Origin: Halichoerus grypus
Taxonomy: Eukaryota; Chordata; Mammalia; Carnivora; Phocidae
Direction of reading: 5' to 3'
Assembly (NCBI RefSeq): GCF_964656455.1
Contig: NC_135722.1
Span: 109,188,234 to 109,252,233, forward strand
DNA length: 64,000 nucleotides
Position 1 is the first letter of the stretch; every line of letters starts with the position of its first letter. A program made the translations under genes and the position numbers. Below, piece after piece: positions 35,205 through 46,759 of this stretch. Below the pieces are notes generated by a model, which was not told where the DNA came from, searched no databases, and worked only from the letters and a program-made list of their open reading frames with translations.

Positions 35205-35430
35205 AAACGGTCAGGAGCACAAACTTTGAAGCTAGAATGCAGGGGTTCAAACGCAGGCTCAGCCCCGTAGCAACCACAGAAGCTTGGACAAGTGAGTTAG
35301 GTTCTCTCTACCTCAGTGTCTCCGTCTGTAAATGAAGAATAGTCTGGTACTTGTCTCAAAGAGGTCTCAGGGGTTCATCAGTGAGTGTGACTATAAAACA
35401 CTGCCCAACACACAGTATGTGAACTGTAAG
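35205..35430 (+). repeat. MIR SINE, sense
   Basis: 'gaagctagaatgcaggggttcaaacgcagg', 'ttggacaagtgagttagg', 'ctcagtgtctccgtctgtaaatga' and the end 'actgcccaacacacagtatgtg' follow MIR in order. Confidence 0.85.
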
Positions 35431-35765
35431 CTTTCTAAGAATACAGGCACGCCTTGGAGATATTGCAGGTTTGGCTCCAGACCACTGCAGTAAGGGAGTA
35501 TCATGAAAAAACAGTCCAATGGCCATTTTTGGTTTCCCAGCACCTATAAATGTTATGTTTACACTGTACTATAGTCCTAAAGTGTGCCACAGCATTACGG
35601 CTGAAAAACAATTTCTACACCTTAATTTTTAAAATACTTTATTGCTATCATATGGTGTTTGTCCTTCTCTGACTTATTTTGCTTAGCATAATCCCCTCTA
35701 GCTCCATCCACATCACTGCAAATGGCAAGATTTTATCCTTTCTGATGGCTGAGTAATATTCCATT

Positions 35766-35826
35766 GTGTGTATGTATGTATGTATGTATGTATGTGTACA
35801 AACACACACACACACACACACACACA
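35766..35826. repeat. (GTAT)n-(CA)n microsatellite within L1
   Basis: GTAT units followed by ACAC units at the same L1 position that expanded at 864-915. Confidence 0.93.
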
Positions 35827-35904
35827 CCACATCTTTATCCATTCAAAAGCTGATGGGCGTTTGGGCTCTCTCCATAGCTTATCTATTGTTGATAATGCCG
35901 CTAT

Positions 35905-36378
35905 GTCTGCACCTCTGAAACAAATAATACAGTATATGTTAAAAAAAAGAAGAAGATAGCAGGAGGGGAAGAATGAAGGGGGGGAAATCGGAGGGGGAGA
36001 CGAACCACGAGAGACTATGGACTCTGAAAAACAAAGTGAGGGTTCTAGAGGGGAGGGGGGTGGGAGGATGGGTTAGCCTGGTGATGGGTATTGAGGAGGG
36101 CACGTTCTGCATGGAGCACTGGGTGTTATGCACAAACAATGAATCATGGAACACTATATCTAAAACTAATGATGTAATGTATGGGGATTAATATAACATA
36201 ATTAAAAAAAAAAGAAAATCTGTATATAACTTTGACTCCCCAAAAATATAACTACTAATAGCCTACTGGCCTACCCATAACAAACAGTTGGTTAATAGTT
36301 ATTTTGTATATTATATGTATTACACACTACATTCTTTAAGTAGGCTAGAGAAAAGAAAATGTTATTAAGAAAAAAAAA
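35905..36378 (+). mobile_element. Short sense L1 3' end with probable transduced flank
   Basis: 35906-36205 is the L1 3' UTR: the end of module A (tctgcacctctgaaacaaat), a spacer, and module B (ctgaaaaacaaagtgagggt ... ctatatctaaaactaatgatg), then an A tail. 36217-36368 is not L1 (it contains actttgactccccaaaaata and gtaggctagagaaaagaaaa) and ends in a second A-rich tail. The flanks gataatgccgctat (35891-35904) and gataatactgctat (36379-36392) look like a TSD with two transitions, so both parts probably arrived together. Confidence 0.68.
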
Positions 36379-36739
36379 GATAATACTGCTATAAACATCA
36401 GGATGCATGTGCCCCTTGGGATTAGAATTTTTGTATCTTTTGCGTAAGTTCCAACTTTCATCATCTGAGCTTTGAATATGCCATCATCACTGATCACAGA
36501 TCACCATAACCAATATAATAATAATGAAAAAGTCTGAGATATTGAGAGAATCACCAAAATGTGACACGGAGACACGAAGTGAGCAAACGCTTTGGAAAAA
36601 ACGGTGCCGACTTTCTCAACGCAGGATTGCCACAAACCTTCATTTCAGAAGAAGCGCAGAATCTGAGGCACAATAAAACAAGCCGTGCCCGCATCCGTTT
36701 CCCAGACACAGGATGAAGCAGTGTGATGGAGGGAGGACA

Positions 36740-36890
36740 GGAGAGGCTAGGTTCCTGCGCTCGTGGAATTTAGAACCTCGTGGAATAAAAGAGATACCGA
36801 ACCCCACATAAATAACGATATAAATACCACTGGATTAACTGCTGGGAAAGACAAGTACGGGCTGCATGACGCGTATGACAGGGCTATTCC
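36740..36890 (-). repeat. L2-like relic, antisense (tentative)
   Basis: 'gcgctcgtggaatttagaacctcgtggaataaaagag' is like the L2 reverse-complement phrase catggagcttacattctagtg. Confidence 0.42.
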
Positions 36891-38916
36891 ATGCAGGCAA
36901 AGGCGCTGCTGGGGCTGGAAGGTGGGGCAGAAGCCGGCCGAGCGATGAGGGCAGGGACACAGAGACGGGAGGGAGAAGTAGCCCTGGAGGAGCGCCTGCA
37001 TTCTGCGCTCCGAGCGCACCCGATGTGTCACTGCCATTACTTGTATGGAGCCTCTTTCCCCCTCACCCCTGTCCCCCTCGTTCAAAAACACATCAAAGCC
37101 CCACAAAAGCTAAAACTCTAAACGCAACGGTTTTAGGGCCCTCGCTGCCTCCTTCCATTCCTGACAATAAGCACACATCCAAAGACAGGAGTTAACGCGC
37201 TTGTGAAATCTGTCACAAATCCACCAATTGATCAAATAGGTATCAAAATCTTTAAGCAGCTCATCAAATAAGTATTTAAGAGGGATATCTCTGAAAGAGG
37301 ATATACTGTTATATACAGAAAGTAAATGACATGCACTTTAATTTGGGCGTGTGACCAACCCAAAGCTGCGCCCCCTCGCTAACGTGCCTTCAGCACTCAG
37401 GTCCCAAGCAGCACAAGCTCGCCCACCAGCCACTTCCACCACCTGCTGTGGGCTCGACTATACTCTCCCTGACCCAACGCGCGTGCAACTTGACTTCTTC
37501 CTACACAACTATCCGGGCTGGGAAATGTGCCAGCAACTCTCATTATCAGCCCCAGAAAAATTAATAGCAAAGTATGAATTCTAAACGGGACCAGCTAAGA
37601 AAAGATTCCGATTGTCTTCTTTGTCCCCAAAGACATGAGCAGGCTTTGAACCCGATTCCGCCGAGATCGTGTGTAAAAGGGCTGGGATCCGACGTACTTC
37701 AGTGCGGCTTAGTAGATTATGGTGGGGCTCTACTTCTGTTCCTCAGAGGCTGTGGGCTTATTTACACTCATCTCTGAAAAACAAAAAGTGTCCTTGAAAA
37801 AGCATGTGCATTTCCTGGATCCCAAACATTTGGCTCGGGAGTCCACACCCCTCACCAGCACTGTTCGCCTCGGTGAGAATGTGTTCATGGCTTTCTGGGT
37901 ACTGAATGCTGGCTCTTGGGTAGTGAAACTGGGACAAAAATCCTAACCATCAGCAACCATGAAAATCTATCTGGCAGCAGAGAGGCTCACTTGGAGCTGC
38001 ATAGGAAGCAGTGGTTTGTTTTTACTTTAGGGGAGACAGGGTAGGAAGCAGGTAGGAGAAAACTCGGGTTTTGTTTTATAAAGCAAATCTGTGAATGTAA
38101 TTAGATTGCTACTAAGAAGAAAATTAAGATTTTTCTGGAAGATTTTTAAGTTCTTTGTCAAGACTATGATTCTGAGTTCCTACCCTGAAGTAAAGCATAG
38201 TTGTCTGCGTGAGCAATGACGTTTCCATCTGTTTTGTCTTGATTTAAAGATGCAGTTTTTAAAATAAAGCCACCAGGCAATGCTTATTGAAAGCACAAAA
38301 TCTCTCTACTTATCACCCAAGTAAAATACAGATTAAAACAACAAGCCTAGAAAGATAGGATTTTACACAATGCTAGTGTCACTTTATTTGCAAAAATTTT
38401 ATTTTAAATGCGGCTAACACCTTCAAAATAATTATGGCCTAAAACGTAACCATAGAGCCAAATCTTATCTCAGATAATAGTATCTAAGAAGACATGAAAA
38501 GCAAATTAACTTGCATAGGCATGTTTGTAGTCAGATATTCTCTCTCAAATGACAGGGTAAACAAAAGAAGACTTCCTGTGGCAAATCATATTTCTTCAAG
38601 AATATGTACGGCATTTGATAGAATTCAATTTTGGAAGAATATGAAAGAAATAAATCTCAAGCAGTTGCCAAGATCCTTCAGTTATATGAAATTACACCTT
38701 TAAAATTATTCTTTTCTAGGACAGCAGCACTAGTCTTTAAAACTTACACAGGTTTTTCTTGTAGAAGCTGACTGTATCTTAAATATTCTATAATTTTCCA
38801 TGACTGTTCAGTTGCCCCTGAAGTAGTATTTTTAACACTGTTTGAATTAGTTTATAACTGGTTTAAATACAAAGCAATTCATTGGATTAGGCAAGCACAG
38901 AATAAACGATCCCAGG
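36891..38916. other. Long stretch, nothing recognised
   Basis: 36890-37180 is G+C-richer with overlapping frames on both strands (36866-37195 plus, 36747-37106 minus) that I cannot assign. 37200-38916 is AT-rich and unique-looking. Confidence 0.4.
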
Positions 38917-38970
38917 TGTGTGTGTGTGTGTGCGTGTGCGTATGTAGTGAGTGTGTGTGTGGGGGGGGAA
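38917..38970. repeat. (TG)n microsatellite, interrupted, with G run
   Basis: Starts tgtgtgtgtgtgtgcgtg, then agtgagtgtgtgtgtggggg. Confidence 0.93.
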
Positions 38971-39315
38971 TTGTGTAGCATGTACGTTCATGGTGTTATC
39001 AGAAGTTAAGTCATTCTCAAAATTTTAGAAATACATTAAAAATTTTTATTTAGAAATACTGTATCTTTGGCAATCATGTTAAACTTTCTTTCAAGCGGGC
39101 GGTCTCAACTCTCACCTCGTGCCCCTGTCGGGACCGTCCTGCACTGTGGGGCCACGGAGACATGCCAGGAGCTCATGGAAGCAAAGAGAAACACAAACAC
39201 GTACGCGGCTACGGGTTATTTCATGGACTCCCCGCATGCCATCTTTGGACTGCAGGAAGAAAATTTCCCTTGATACCTTTCCTTTTAAAGGAGTTCCTTT
39301 TTAATTATTACCTTG
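38971..39315. other. Nothing recognised
   Basis: Overlapping frames at 39067-39304 in two plus-strand phases have no known motif. Confidence 0.4.
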
Positions 39316-39317
39316 AA

Positions 39318-39505
39318 TCACAGGAATTTCCTCTGGAGAGGACATTAGAGATTATCTAGACGGGTCTCCTCCAAGCCTGGAGAGGGGAGGTGATCTTCCC
39401 CGCAGAGGGGACAGTCTGCTAGTAACTACCAGGGCTGGGACAGCGCGGCAAGTCTCCTGGCCATTTGTCCACTGCTCTTTCAATTGGCACGCATTCAAAT
39501 TCTAA
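39318..39505 (-). repeat. MIR-class relic, antisense
   Basis: 'gaggacattagagattatctagacgggtctcctcc', then gctagtaactaccagggctg, has the order of an ancient MIR-like SINE in reverse. Confidence 0.5.
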
Positions 39506-39542
39506 GACTATGTTGCCAGCACTGAGTAAATGACTAATACAG

Positions 39543-39562
39543 AAAAAACAACAACAACAACA
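39543..39562. repeat. (CAA)n microsatellite
   Basis: aaaacaacaacaacaacaac. Confidence 0.9.
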
Positions 39563-40447
39563 AACTAAAGCAGACTTAAAACCACAGATATCCTCACTGC
39601 TCTAAGAGCTATCCTGAGTAGGAGTTGTTTCCCCTGTGACTACACAAACACCAGTATAAATAAAGTCCTGCTTCTTGCTTTCCTGCACAAATCCTGTAGG
39701 GCTAATCTGAGCACAGAGCTCCCATTAGCTTCAAAGGTACTCTTTAGTTCTTGGTTCAGCTCCGCAGGGATATTAAACAAGACAAGATGCAGGCCAATGC
39801 CTTTGAGATGAAAACTGGAAACAAATTACACACTATTTAGTTGAATAATAAAAAAAATGTGTTCCATCCCTACACACTACTAAATTTCTCTGACAATCTC
39901 CCTTAATCTTCTGACACTGGGGTCTCATTCTTTTGCAATATTGTTTCTATCACAACAATGAAATGTGGGTTATTTCATCTCAGGGAAACTTGGATGCAAT
40001 TTGTTAAGCAGTAATTGTGTTACCCATGCTATTGATTTGGGCACTCATCCCACAAGGAGCCTGGCGAGTGAGGAGGTTTGCGTGAGCAGCACCGCCTGAC
40101 GTTACCTTTATAGACATTGCAGTGAAAAGCTTCCACTTCTTTCAAAGAAAGGTTAAGTACAAATATTTCTTAGAAAGTTAATATTCCTCAACCAGAGACC
40201 GAGCTACAGACCACGAGTTACTCGGCCATTGCACACAGATCAATTCCAAGCACGGGCAATTTTTAATAAGGAATAGGGGGTTAAAGCCAAAGTAAGACTC
40301 ATTAATAATGAAAGGATCCTCAGCTTTTTTTTTTCCCATTTAATCAAATTAGATCTGATGACAAATAAAACATCTTCAGATATCTCCCAAAATTGTGAAA
40401 ACAACTGAAACGGGTAAAATCTATAGTGGTTCTGAAATTTTTTTTAA
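39563..40447. other. Nothing recognised
   Basis: AT-rich unique-looking sequence. Confidence 0.45.
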
Positions 40448-40542
40448 GTTCTTAAAATCTTAACATACAGTGTAATATTAGTTTCAGGTATACAATACAG
40501 TGATTCAACACTTCCATACACCATCCGGCGCTCATCAGGGCA
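40448..40542 (-). repeat. L1 3' UTR fragment, antisense
   Basis: 'cttaacatacagtgtaatattagtttcaggtatacaatacag' and gattcaacacttccatacac are the reverse complement of an older L1 3' end. Confidence 0.78.
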
Positions 40543-40545
40543 TGG

Positions 40546-40672
40546 AAGAATCACCTAGGGGATCTTGCCCAAAATCAGATTCTGATTTGGTAAGACTGGG
40601 ATGGGCCTGGGGAGTCTACATTTCTTACAAGCCCCCAGGGATTGCTGACCACACTCTTGAGTGTGAGGACTT
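40546..40672. repeat. MER5-type hAT MITE fragment
   Basis: gaatcacctaggggatcttg, 'aaaatcagattctgatttgg' and 'tgggcctggggagtctac' match MER5A/B. Strand not assigned because the element is nearly palindromic. Confidence 0.68.
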
Positions 40673-40714
40673 AAGAGAGCTGTTGGCTAAGATGGTCAAT
40701 GATGAAAATTTGTT

Positions 40715-40938
40715 TTTACGAATACTAATGCTTCCCAAGTCCCTGCTATGTGCCAGGAACTTTACCTAGATTATGTTCAACACTCCTAACAACTGCCCAA
40801 GGAAAACATCATTGCCCCCATTCTACAGAGAATAAAAAATAAGTCTACAAAGAAAATACACAATGTGAATAAGGTAAAAAGACAGAACTGGGGTAGAACT
40901 GGGGCCTGAATTTAGGGTTGTCTGGCTTCCAATCTTTT
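40715..40938 (-). repeat. MIR SINE, antisense
   Basis: 'aagtccctgctatgtgccaggaactttacc', 'ccattctacagagaataa' and 'gaactggggcctgaatttagggttgtctgg' follow the reverse complement of MIR. Confidence 0.75.
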
Positions 40939-40939
40939 C

Positions 40940-41438
40940 ATCAATTTATTCAAATTTAAATAAATATGAATGGAACATGTGCATGTGTAGGACGTTAGGT
41001 ACTGAGGAAACAGAGCAGTATAAAAAGACAGTCTCAGCTAATGGAGCTTATGTTCTAGCAGGGAAGACAAAATTAAACCAACAGACTATAATTAGTTACA
41101 TAATTATGATTTGTTAAATCCTGTGAAATAAAGTTCAAGGTGTTTTGAAAGATTATAAAAAGAAAGACTGGCCTAATCTGGCTTACAATAAAAAAAAAAA
41201 AAATGCTACCCCAAAGAAATGCCTTTTAAGTTGAGTTCAGACAGATGAGTAAAAATTAACCAGGTGACTGGAGGTGGGGTCGGCGTGCAGGCAGGAGAAC
41301 ACCTCAATGCAGGCAGATGAATAGTAGGTACAGAACCCCGGGGAGAGGAAACCACCAGTGTGGTTAGGGATAAAGGGTTTGAAATGGGGCCAGTGAGAAA
41401 GGCACTGACCAAATCATGTGAAGTCATGAGGCTATGTT
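40940..41438 (-). repeat. L2 LINE relic, antisense
   Basis: 'tgaggaaacagagcagtataaaa', 'ctaatggagcttatgttctagcagggaagac', 'ttgagttcagacagatgagt' and 'ggggccagtgagaaaggcactgaccaaatcatgtg' read as L2 in reverse. Split by an A run near 41191-41203. Confidence 0.65.
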
Positions 41439-41447
41439 TATAATTCT

Positions 41448-43105
41448 GTTATTAACTTATTTAACTTTGATAAATTAACATATAGTGTATCAATAGTTTC
41501 AGAGGTAGAGTTCAGTTATTCATCCTTCACATTCAACACCCAGTGCTCACCACATCACATGCCCTCCTTAATGCCCATCACTCAGTTTACCTCACCCCCC
41601 ACCCCTACCGCTCCAGCAACCCTATTTGTTCCCTATGATTAAGAGTCTCTTACAGTTTGTCTCCCTCTCTGATTTTGTCGTTTTGTTTTTCCCTCCCTTC
41701 CACAGTGATCCTGTTTTCTTAAATTCCACATATGAGTGAAACCATATAATTGTCTTTCTCTGATTGACTTACTTTGCTTAGCATAATATCCTCCAGTTTC
41801 ATCCATGTCAATATAAATGGTAAGTTTTCATCCTTTCTGATGGCTGAGTAATACTCCATTGTCTATACATACCACTTCGTCTTTATCCATTCATCTGTCA
41901 ATGGACATCTGGGCTCTTTCCCTAGTTTGGCTGTTGTGGACATTGGTGCTGTAAACAATGGGGTGCAGGTGCCCCTTCGGATCACTACATTTGTATCTTT
42001 GGGGTAAAACCCTAGTAGTGCAATTGCTGGGTCCTAGGCTGGCTCTATTTTTCACTTTTTGAGGAACCTCCATACTGTTTTCCAGAGTGGCTGCACCAGC
42101 TTGCATTCCCACCAACAGTGTAGGAGGGTTTCCCTTTCTCCGCATCCTTGCCAACATCTGTCATTTCCTGACTTGTTAATTTTAGCCATTCTGACTGGTG
42201 AGGTGGTATCTCATTGTGGTTTTGATTTGTATTTCCCTGATGTCAAGTGATGTGGAGCATTTTTTCATGTGTCTGTTGGCCATTTGTATATCTTCTTTGG
42301 AGAATCTCTGTTCATGTCTTCTGCCCATTTCTGGATCGGATTATTTGTTTTTTGGGTGTTGAGTTTGAGAAGTTCTTTATAGATTTTGGATACTAGACTA
42401 GCTCATTATCTGATATGTCATTTGCAAATATCTTCTCCCATTCTGTCAGTTGTCTTTTGGTTTTGTCGACTGTTTCCTTTGCTGTGCAGAAGGTTTTTAT
42501 CTTGATGAAGTCCCAATAGTTCATTTTTGCCCTTGCTTCCCTTGCCTTTGGTGATGTCTAGGAAGAAGTTGCTGTGGCTGAGGTCGAAGAGGTTGCTGCC
42601 TGTGTTCTCCTCAAGGATTTTGATGGATTCCTGTCTCACATTTAGGTCTTTCATCCATTTTGAATCTATTTTTGTGTGTGGTGTAAGGAAATGGTCTGGT
42701 TTCATTCTTCTGCATGTGACTGTCCAATTTTCCCAGCACCATTTGTTGAAGAGACCGTCCTTTTTCCATTAGATATTCTTTCCTGCTTTGTCAAGGATTA
42801 GTTGACCAGAGAGTTGAGGGTCCATTTCTGGGTTCTCTATTCGGTTCCATTGATCTATGTGTGTTTTTGTGCCAATACCATACTGTCTTGATGATGACAG
42901 CTTTGTAATAGGGCCTGAAATCCGGCATTGTGATGTCACCAGCTTTGGTTTTCTTTTTCAATATTCTCTGGCTATTTGAGGTCTTTTCTGGTTCCACACA
43001 AATTTTAGGATTATTTGTTCCAGCTCTGTGAAAAATGTCAACAGTATTTTGATAGGGATTGCACTGAATGTGTAGATTTCTCTGGGCAGCACAGACATTT
43101 TAACA
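41448..43105 (-). mobile_element. 5'-truncated carnivore L1, antisense, 1.65 kb
   Basis: On the minus strand: about 1.39 kb of ORF2 C-terminal coding (43105 down to a stop near 41719-41721), then a 3' UTR to 41448 with a single module. ORF2 pieces are recognisable in several frames: 42791-42997 contains [20 protein letters not shown], and 42418-42705 contains [20 protein letters not shown]. Frameshifts and stops break it. ataattctgttattaa (41440-41455) and ataattttgttattaa (43155-43170) may be the TSD, in which case about 49 extra bases lie at the 5' junction. Confidence 0.92.
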
Positions 43106-43170
43106 ACAAAAGAAAGAACCAGAGGTAATACTCTCTGCTATAGATTTAATCAATATAATTTTGTTATTAA

Positions 43171-43525
43171 TGGTGGTCTTTACCTACAGATAAAGGGAAG
43201 CCTAGGAGAGTTTTAAACAGAGATCAGTACAATCAAGGTCATACTTTTTAAAGTGCACTCTGTCACCAGGGTCTAGAATACACTGGAGGAGAGCAAAACC
43301 AAGTTCGGGATGACCTGGGATTTGGGTTGAACTGGGTGGTGACAGTGAAGATGTTAAGATGGAAGTACATTCCTATTGAACTAGTGATGGCTCGGATGTG
43401 GCCACACTGCCTGTCATCGCCATGCCTACTGATACACTTGCATTGTCTCATAATTTTCGAAGGGAAGCAGATCTCTCAGCTGCAGTACCGTAGTGTTAAC
43501 CGTTTTTGGAGTCTATCATTACCAC
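43171..43525. other. Nothing recognised
   Basis: Unique-looking; short frames on both strands without motif. Confidence 0.45.
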
Positions 43526-43528
43526 ATT

Positions 43529-43636
43529 AGAAAGAAAAGAAAAAAAAGAAAAGAAAAGAAAAAAAGAAAAAAGAAAGGGAAGGGAAGGGAAGGGAAGGGA
43601 AGGGAAGAGAAGAGAAGAGAAAAGAGAGGAGAGAAA
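43529..43636. repeat. Purine tract (AAAG)n to (GGGAA)n to (AGAGA)n
   Basis: Over 100 bases of pure A/G with changing unit. Frames full of K/E/R/G here are by-products. Confidence 0.97.
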
Positions 43637-43725
43637 AGTCCTAACTTTGATACTGTTCTACCATCAGGAGTACAAATCTTGCAATTTCTGGAAGGTCAAA
43701 GATCCAAAGAAGTGTGGTATCATGT

Positions 43726-44165
43726 ATATCAGTCCCCATTGCTGCTGTAACAAATTATGACAAACTGAGTGGCTTAAAACAACACACATATTTATTATCT
43801 TACATATCTGGAGGCAGGAAGCCTAAAATGGGATGGAGGAGCTGTTTCCTCTGACAAGGGATAGAGCACACTGCTTGGCCTTTTCTAGCTTCTAGAGGCC
43901 ACCATATTGCCTGGCTCCTGGAGCCTTTCTCCTATCACCCTGGCCTCGGCTTCTGTTGTCCTAGCTCCTTCTCTGAAGCTGATGCTCCCGCGTCACTCTT
44001 ATAAGGACCCTATGATCATATTGGGCCCAAACAGATAATCTGAGAAAATTCCCCATCTCAACATCCTGCACATAATTGCATCTGCAAAGAACCTTTTACA
44101 ACGTAAAGTTACATACTTCCAGGTTTCAGGGATTAGGACAGGAATATCTTTTGGTTTGGGGTCAG
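43726..44165 (-). repeat. MaLR-type LTR, antisense, nearly complete
   Basis: Starts 'ttgctgctgtaacaaattatgacaaactgagtggcttaaaaca', continues catatttattatcttacata, and ends 'ggtttcagggattaggacaggaatatc'. This is the reverse complement of MLT1. Confidence 0.85.
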
Positions 44166-44515
44166 GGATGGGGGAGGGTTGGCATTATTCTACTACTGTA
44201 TATATTGAATTCTCTTGTCATTTTGAATTATAAGCATTAACAAAATATAGTTTCTACAGAACTTAAAACATAAAACACGGAAGATTAGCTTCAAGTCTAC
44301 AATTTATCTAGATTGTATTAACACATGTCAATCAATTATAATAATAAAACAAAAACACACCTAAGTACTTTATGAGACTAAAATGAATAAAAATGGCATA
44401 TGCTCTACAAGCACAGTGGGATTCAGTAACTGGTGTAGTGAAATGAGGATGTTCGGTAGTTAGAAAGACACAGGTTAACATCCTTTTATTTTCTGTCTTA
44501 TTTGAAATATAAGAA
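44166..44515. other. Nothing recognised
   Basis: AT-rich unique-looking sequence. Confidence 0.45.
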
Positions 44516-44517
44516 TA

Positions 44518-44596
44518 ATCTCTCTCTCTTCCTCTCTTACCTCCCCCCTCTCCTCTTCCTCTTCCTTCTTCTCCCTGTCTCTCTCTCTCTCTCATA
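44518..44596. repeat. (CT)n pyrimidine tract
   Basis: tctctctctcttcctctctt start and ctctctctctctctctca end, flanking CCT-rich sequence. Confidence 0.96.
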
Positions 44597-45929
44597 TCAT
44601 TACTGAAAGAACAATAAAGTCAAATAATTTTTATGAACCTTCTATTACACAGTAAACACTCAATGACATGGTGTTATTGTGCCTGCTCATGGTCATAAAC
44701 CCTACCCAAGGAATCCACTACTCTGGCTTCTATCATCTGAGTTGACAGACTTCTGTCTTCACACTTCACACAAGTGAAATCACACATTGTGTGCGTATGT
44801 GTGTGTTTTATTCTTGCTGTCCCATGAACCTATGATACCTTTGCTGTGTAGTGTTCCATTCTGTAAGTATAACTCAATTTATTACTCAATGTATTTATAC
44901 TTTAGATAGACAATTAGTTCCTCTTGTATTTTTGGCTATTACCAGTTTGGATGGTATGAACATTCAGACACACGCATTTGGTGGACATATTCCTGTTGAG
45001 TCAGTACCTCCATATGGGATTGCTAGTTCAGCATATATATATAAATTGAGCTTATGAGACTGCCAAAGAGTTTTCCAACATGGCTGCAATAATTTACAAT
45101 TTTACAATCAAGGCACGAGAGGATCAGTTGTTCTACAAGCTCTCCAACATAGAATTTTGTCCTTTTTAAATATCTTACTTACTATGGTGAGTGAATGTTA
45201 TCACATTAGCATTTTAATTTGTATTTCCCTGGTAACAATAATAGAATATTTTCACATTTGTTGGTCTCCTGCATATAATATTTTAAGAAATGTTCCAGAT
45301 TTTCTATTATGTTTACTGTCTTTCTTTGTATTGATAAATGGAAGTATATATGAACAAACATATCTGAGAAACAAGTTCTTTACAAGGTATATGTGTTGCT
45401 AAAATGTTCTTCCATCCTGTGAAGTGCATTTCTTTCCTCTTTTAATGGTATCATTAGAAAAAGATAGTGTCCTAATTTTAATGGATTCCAATTTGTAAAC
45501 CATTTCCTTTATAGTTACTGCTTTTGGTGACCTGGTTAAGAAGCCATGGCCTAATCCAAGGTTATGATGATACTTTTTTACACAATCTTCCAGAATATTT
45601 ATTATTTTAACCTTTATATTTAGGTCCATAATCTCACCTGAAATTAATTTGTTTTTATTGTAAAGTTGGGGCAAAGCAATTTTTTTCCATATGGATATAC
45701 ACTTGGCCCTATACAATTTAACAGTTTATGTGTGATGCTTTTGAACTTCCTCCATGCGCAATCATGCCATTTATGTATAATAATTTATTTTTATTTTAAT
45801 CTCTATTTTTCTTCATTTATTAAATGGGTTATGATCTCCAGTATACCCTTAAATATGATGGAATGCTTCTTTGTCTCATCCAAATCTCAGGAAGAAAGCT
45901 TTCATTACTTATCAGTTCAATATATTGGG

Positions 45930-46152
45930 TTTTTGTTGTTTTGTTTTGTTTTGTTTTGTTTTGTTTTGTTTTTAAGAGAGAGAGGTGGGGAATGAGGGGC
46001 AGAAGGAGAGGGAGAGAGAAAATCCCACACAAACAGGCTCCATGCCCAGCACAGAACCCGACGAGAGGGGCTTGATCCCATGACCCTGAGATCATGACCT
46101 GAGCCAAAACCAAGAGTCGGACACTCAACCAAATGAGCCACCCAGGTACACC
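45930..46152 (-). mobile_element. SINEC, antisense, with (TTTTG)n tail
   Basis: Ends gagccacccaggtacacc. The tail on the left has become (GTTTT)n at about 45936-45971. It is inserted in the old L1M. I cannot identify a TSD. Confidence 0.9.
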
Positions 46153-46359
46153 TTTTCTGAGTTTTTAAAATTATAAATGAGTATAGATTTTTATAAATAC
46201 TTTTTTGCTTTTGTATTCAGAAGATCATATATTCTTCTTTTTTATGTTATTATGATGAATTACATTCATCGAATTTTAAATATTAAAAAATAACATAAAA
46301 CATTGCATACCTGGAACAAACATCATGGCTTGTTAAATAATGTCCCTTCTAAAAATTAC

Positions 46360-46745
46360 TGATATGGCCCCAAGAAATGAACAACACCTCCCATTATTTA
46401 TTCTCTTATGTAGTTCCATTTCCTTGATTTTGGGCTAGCTCTGCGACTTGACCTGTTTTTGACTGCTAGAGATAGTGTGTGAATTCTGAGACTTTCCAGC
46501 CCCCTCCAGCAGTAAGTCTCTCAAGGGAAAGCCTGCTGACATGTAAGCAGTCATGCAGCACTGGTACAGACAGTCACTGAGGAAGCCCAGGTGAGTAATG
46601 TGAAGAGGCCGCACAGACAGTGAGACATGCCCACCCAACACCCAGCTGTGTCAGCCCTCCAGCACAGACATTAGGCACGAAGAGTGGAGAAGGCTTCAGG
46701 GGCTCCCGGCAGAAGCCCTGTCTGACTACACTTGCACTGAACATA
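46360..46745 (+). repeat. LTR-like repeat, left part
   Basis: 'ttgattttgggctagctctgcgacttgacctgt', 'cactgaggaagcccaggtgag' and 'tgtcagccctccagcac' resemble a common MaLR-like LTR. Its apparent end lies at 47475-47611. Confidence 0.5.
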
Positions 46746-46759
46746 ATAAATGAAAGAGA

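Larger units (their letters stand above)
35647..36447 (-). mobile_element. Antisense L1 ORF2 fragment inside the Tigger
   Basis: 35647-35904 and 36379-36447 together read as one antisense L1 segment (ttagcataatcccctctagc ... ctctccatagcttatctatt, then actgctataaacatcagg ... gtgccccttgggattagaat). Neither a 3' UTR nor a tail remains. A (GTAT)n/(CA)n microsatellite lies at 35766-35826. The segment is split by a second L1. Confidence 0.8.
35444..36690. mobile_element. Tigger1/MER2-type DNA transposon, internally deleted, disrupted
   Basis: Left part 35444-35646 (caggcacgccttggagatat, ggctccagaccactgcagta, ttttggtttcccagcaccta, aaaatactttattgct) and right part from about 36448 (ttcatcatctgagctttgaa, ctgatcacagatcaccataa, gattgccacaaaccttcatt, aataaaacaagccgtgccc) are the two ends of a Tigger1-like element. 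Terminal inverted repeats are partly decayed. L1 sequence lies between. No transposase frame remains. Confidence 0.82.

Noticed and set aside
45666..46141. Frames with FVLFCFVLF and KTKQNKTKQNK strings
   Set aside because: They translate the (TTTTG)n tail of an antisense SINE.
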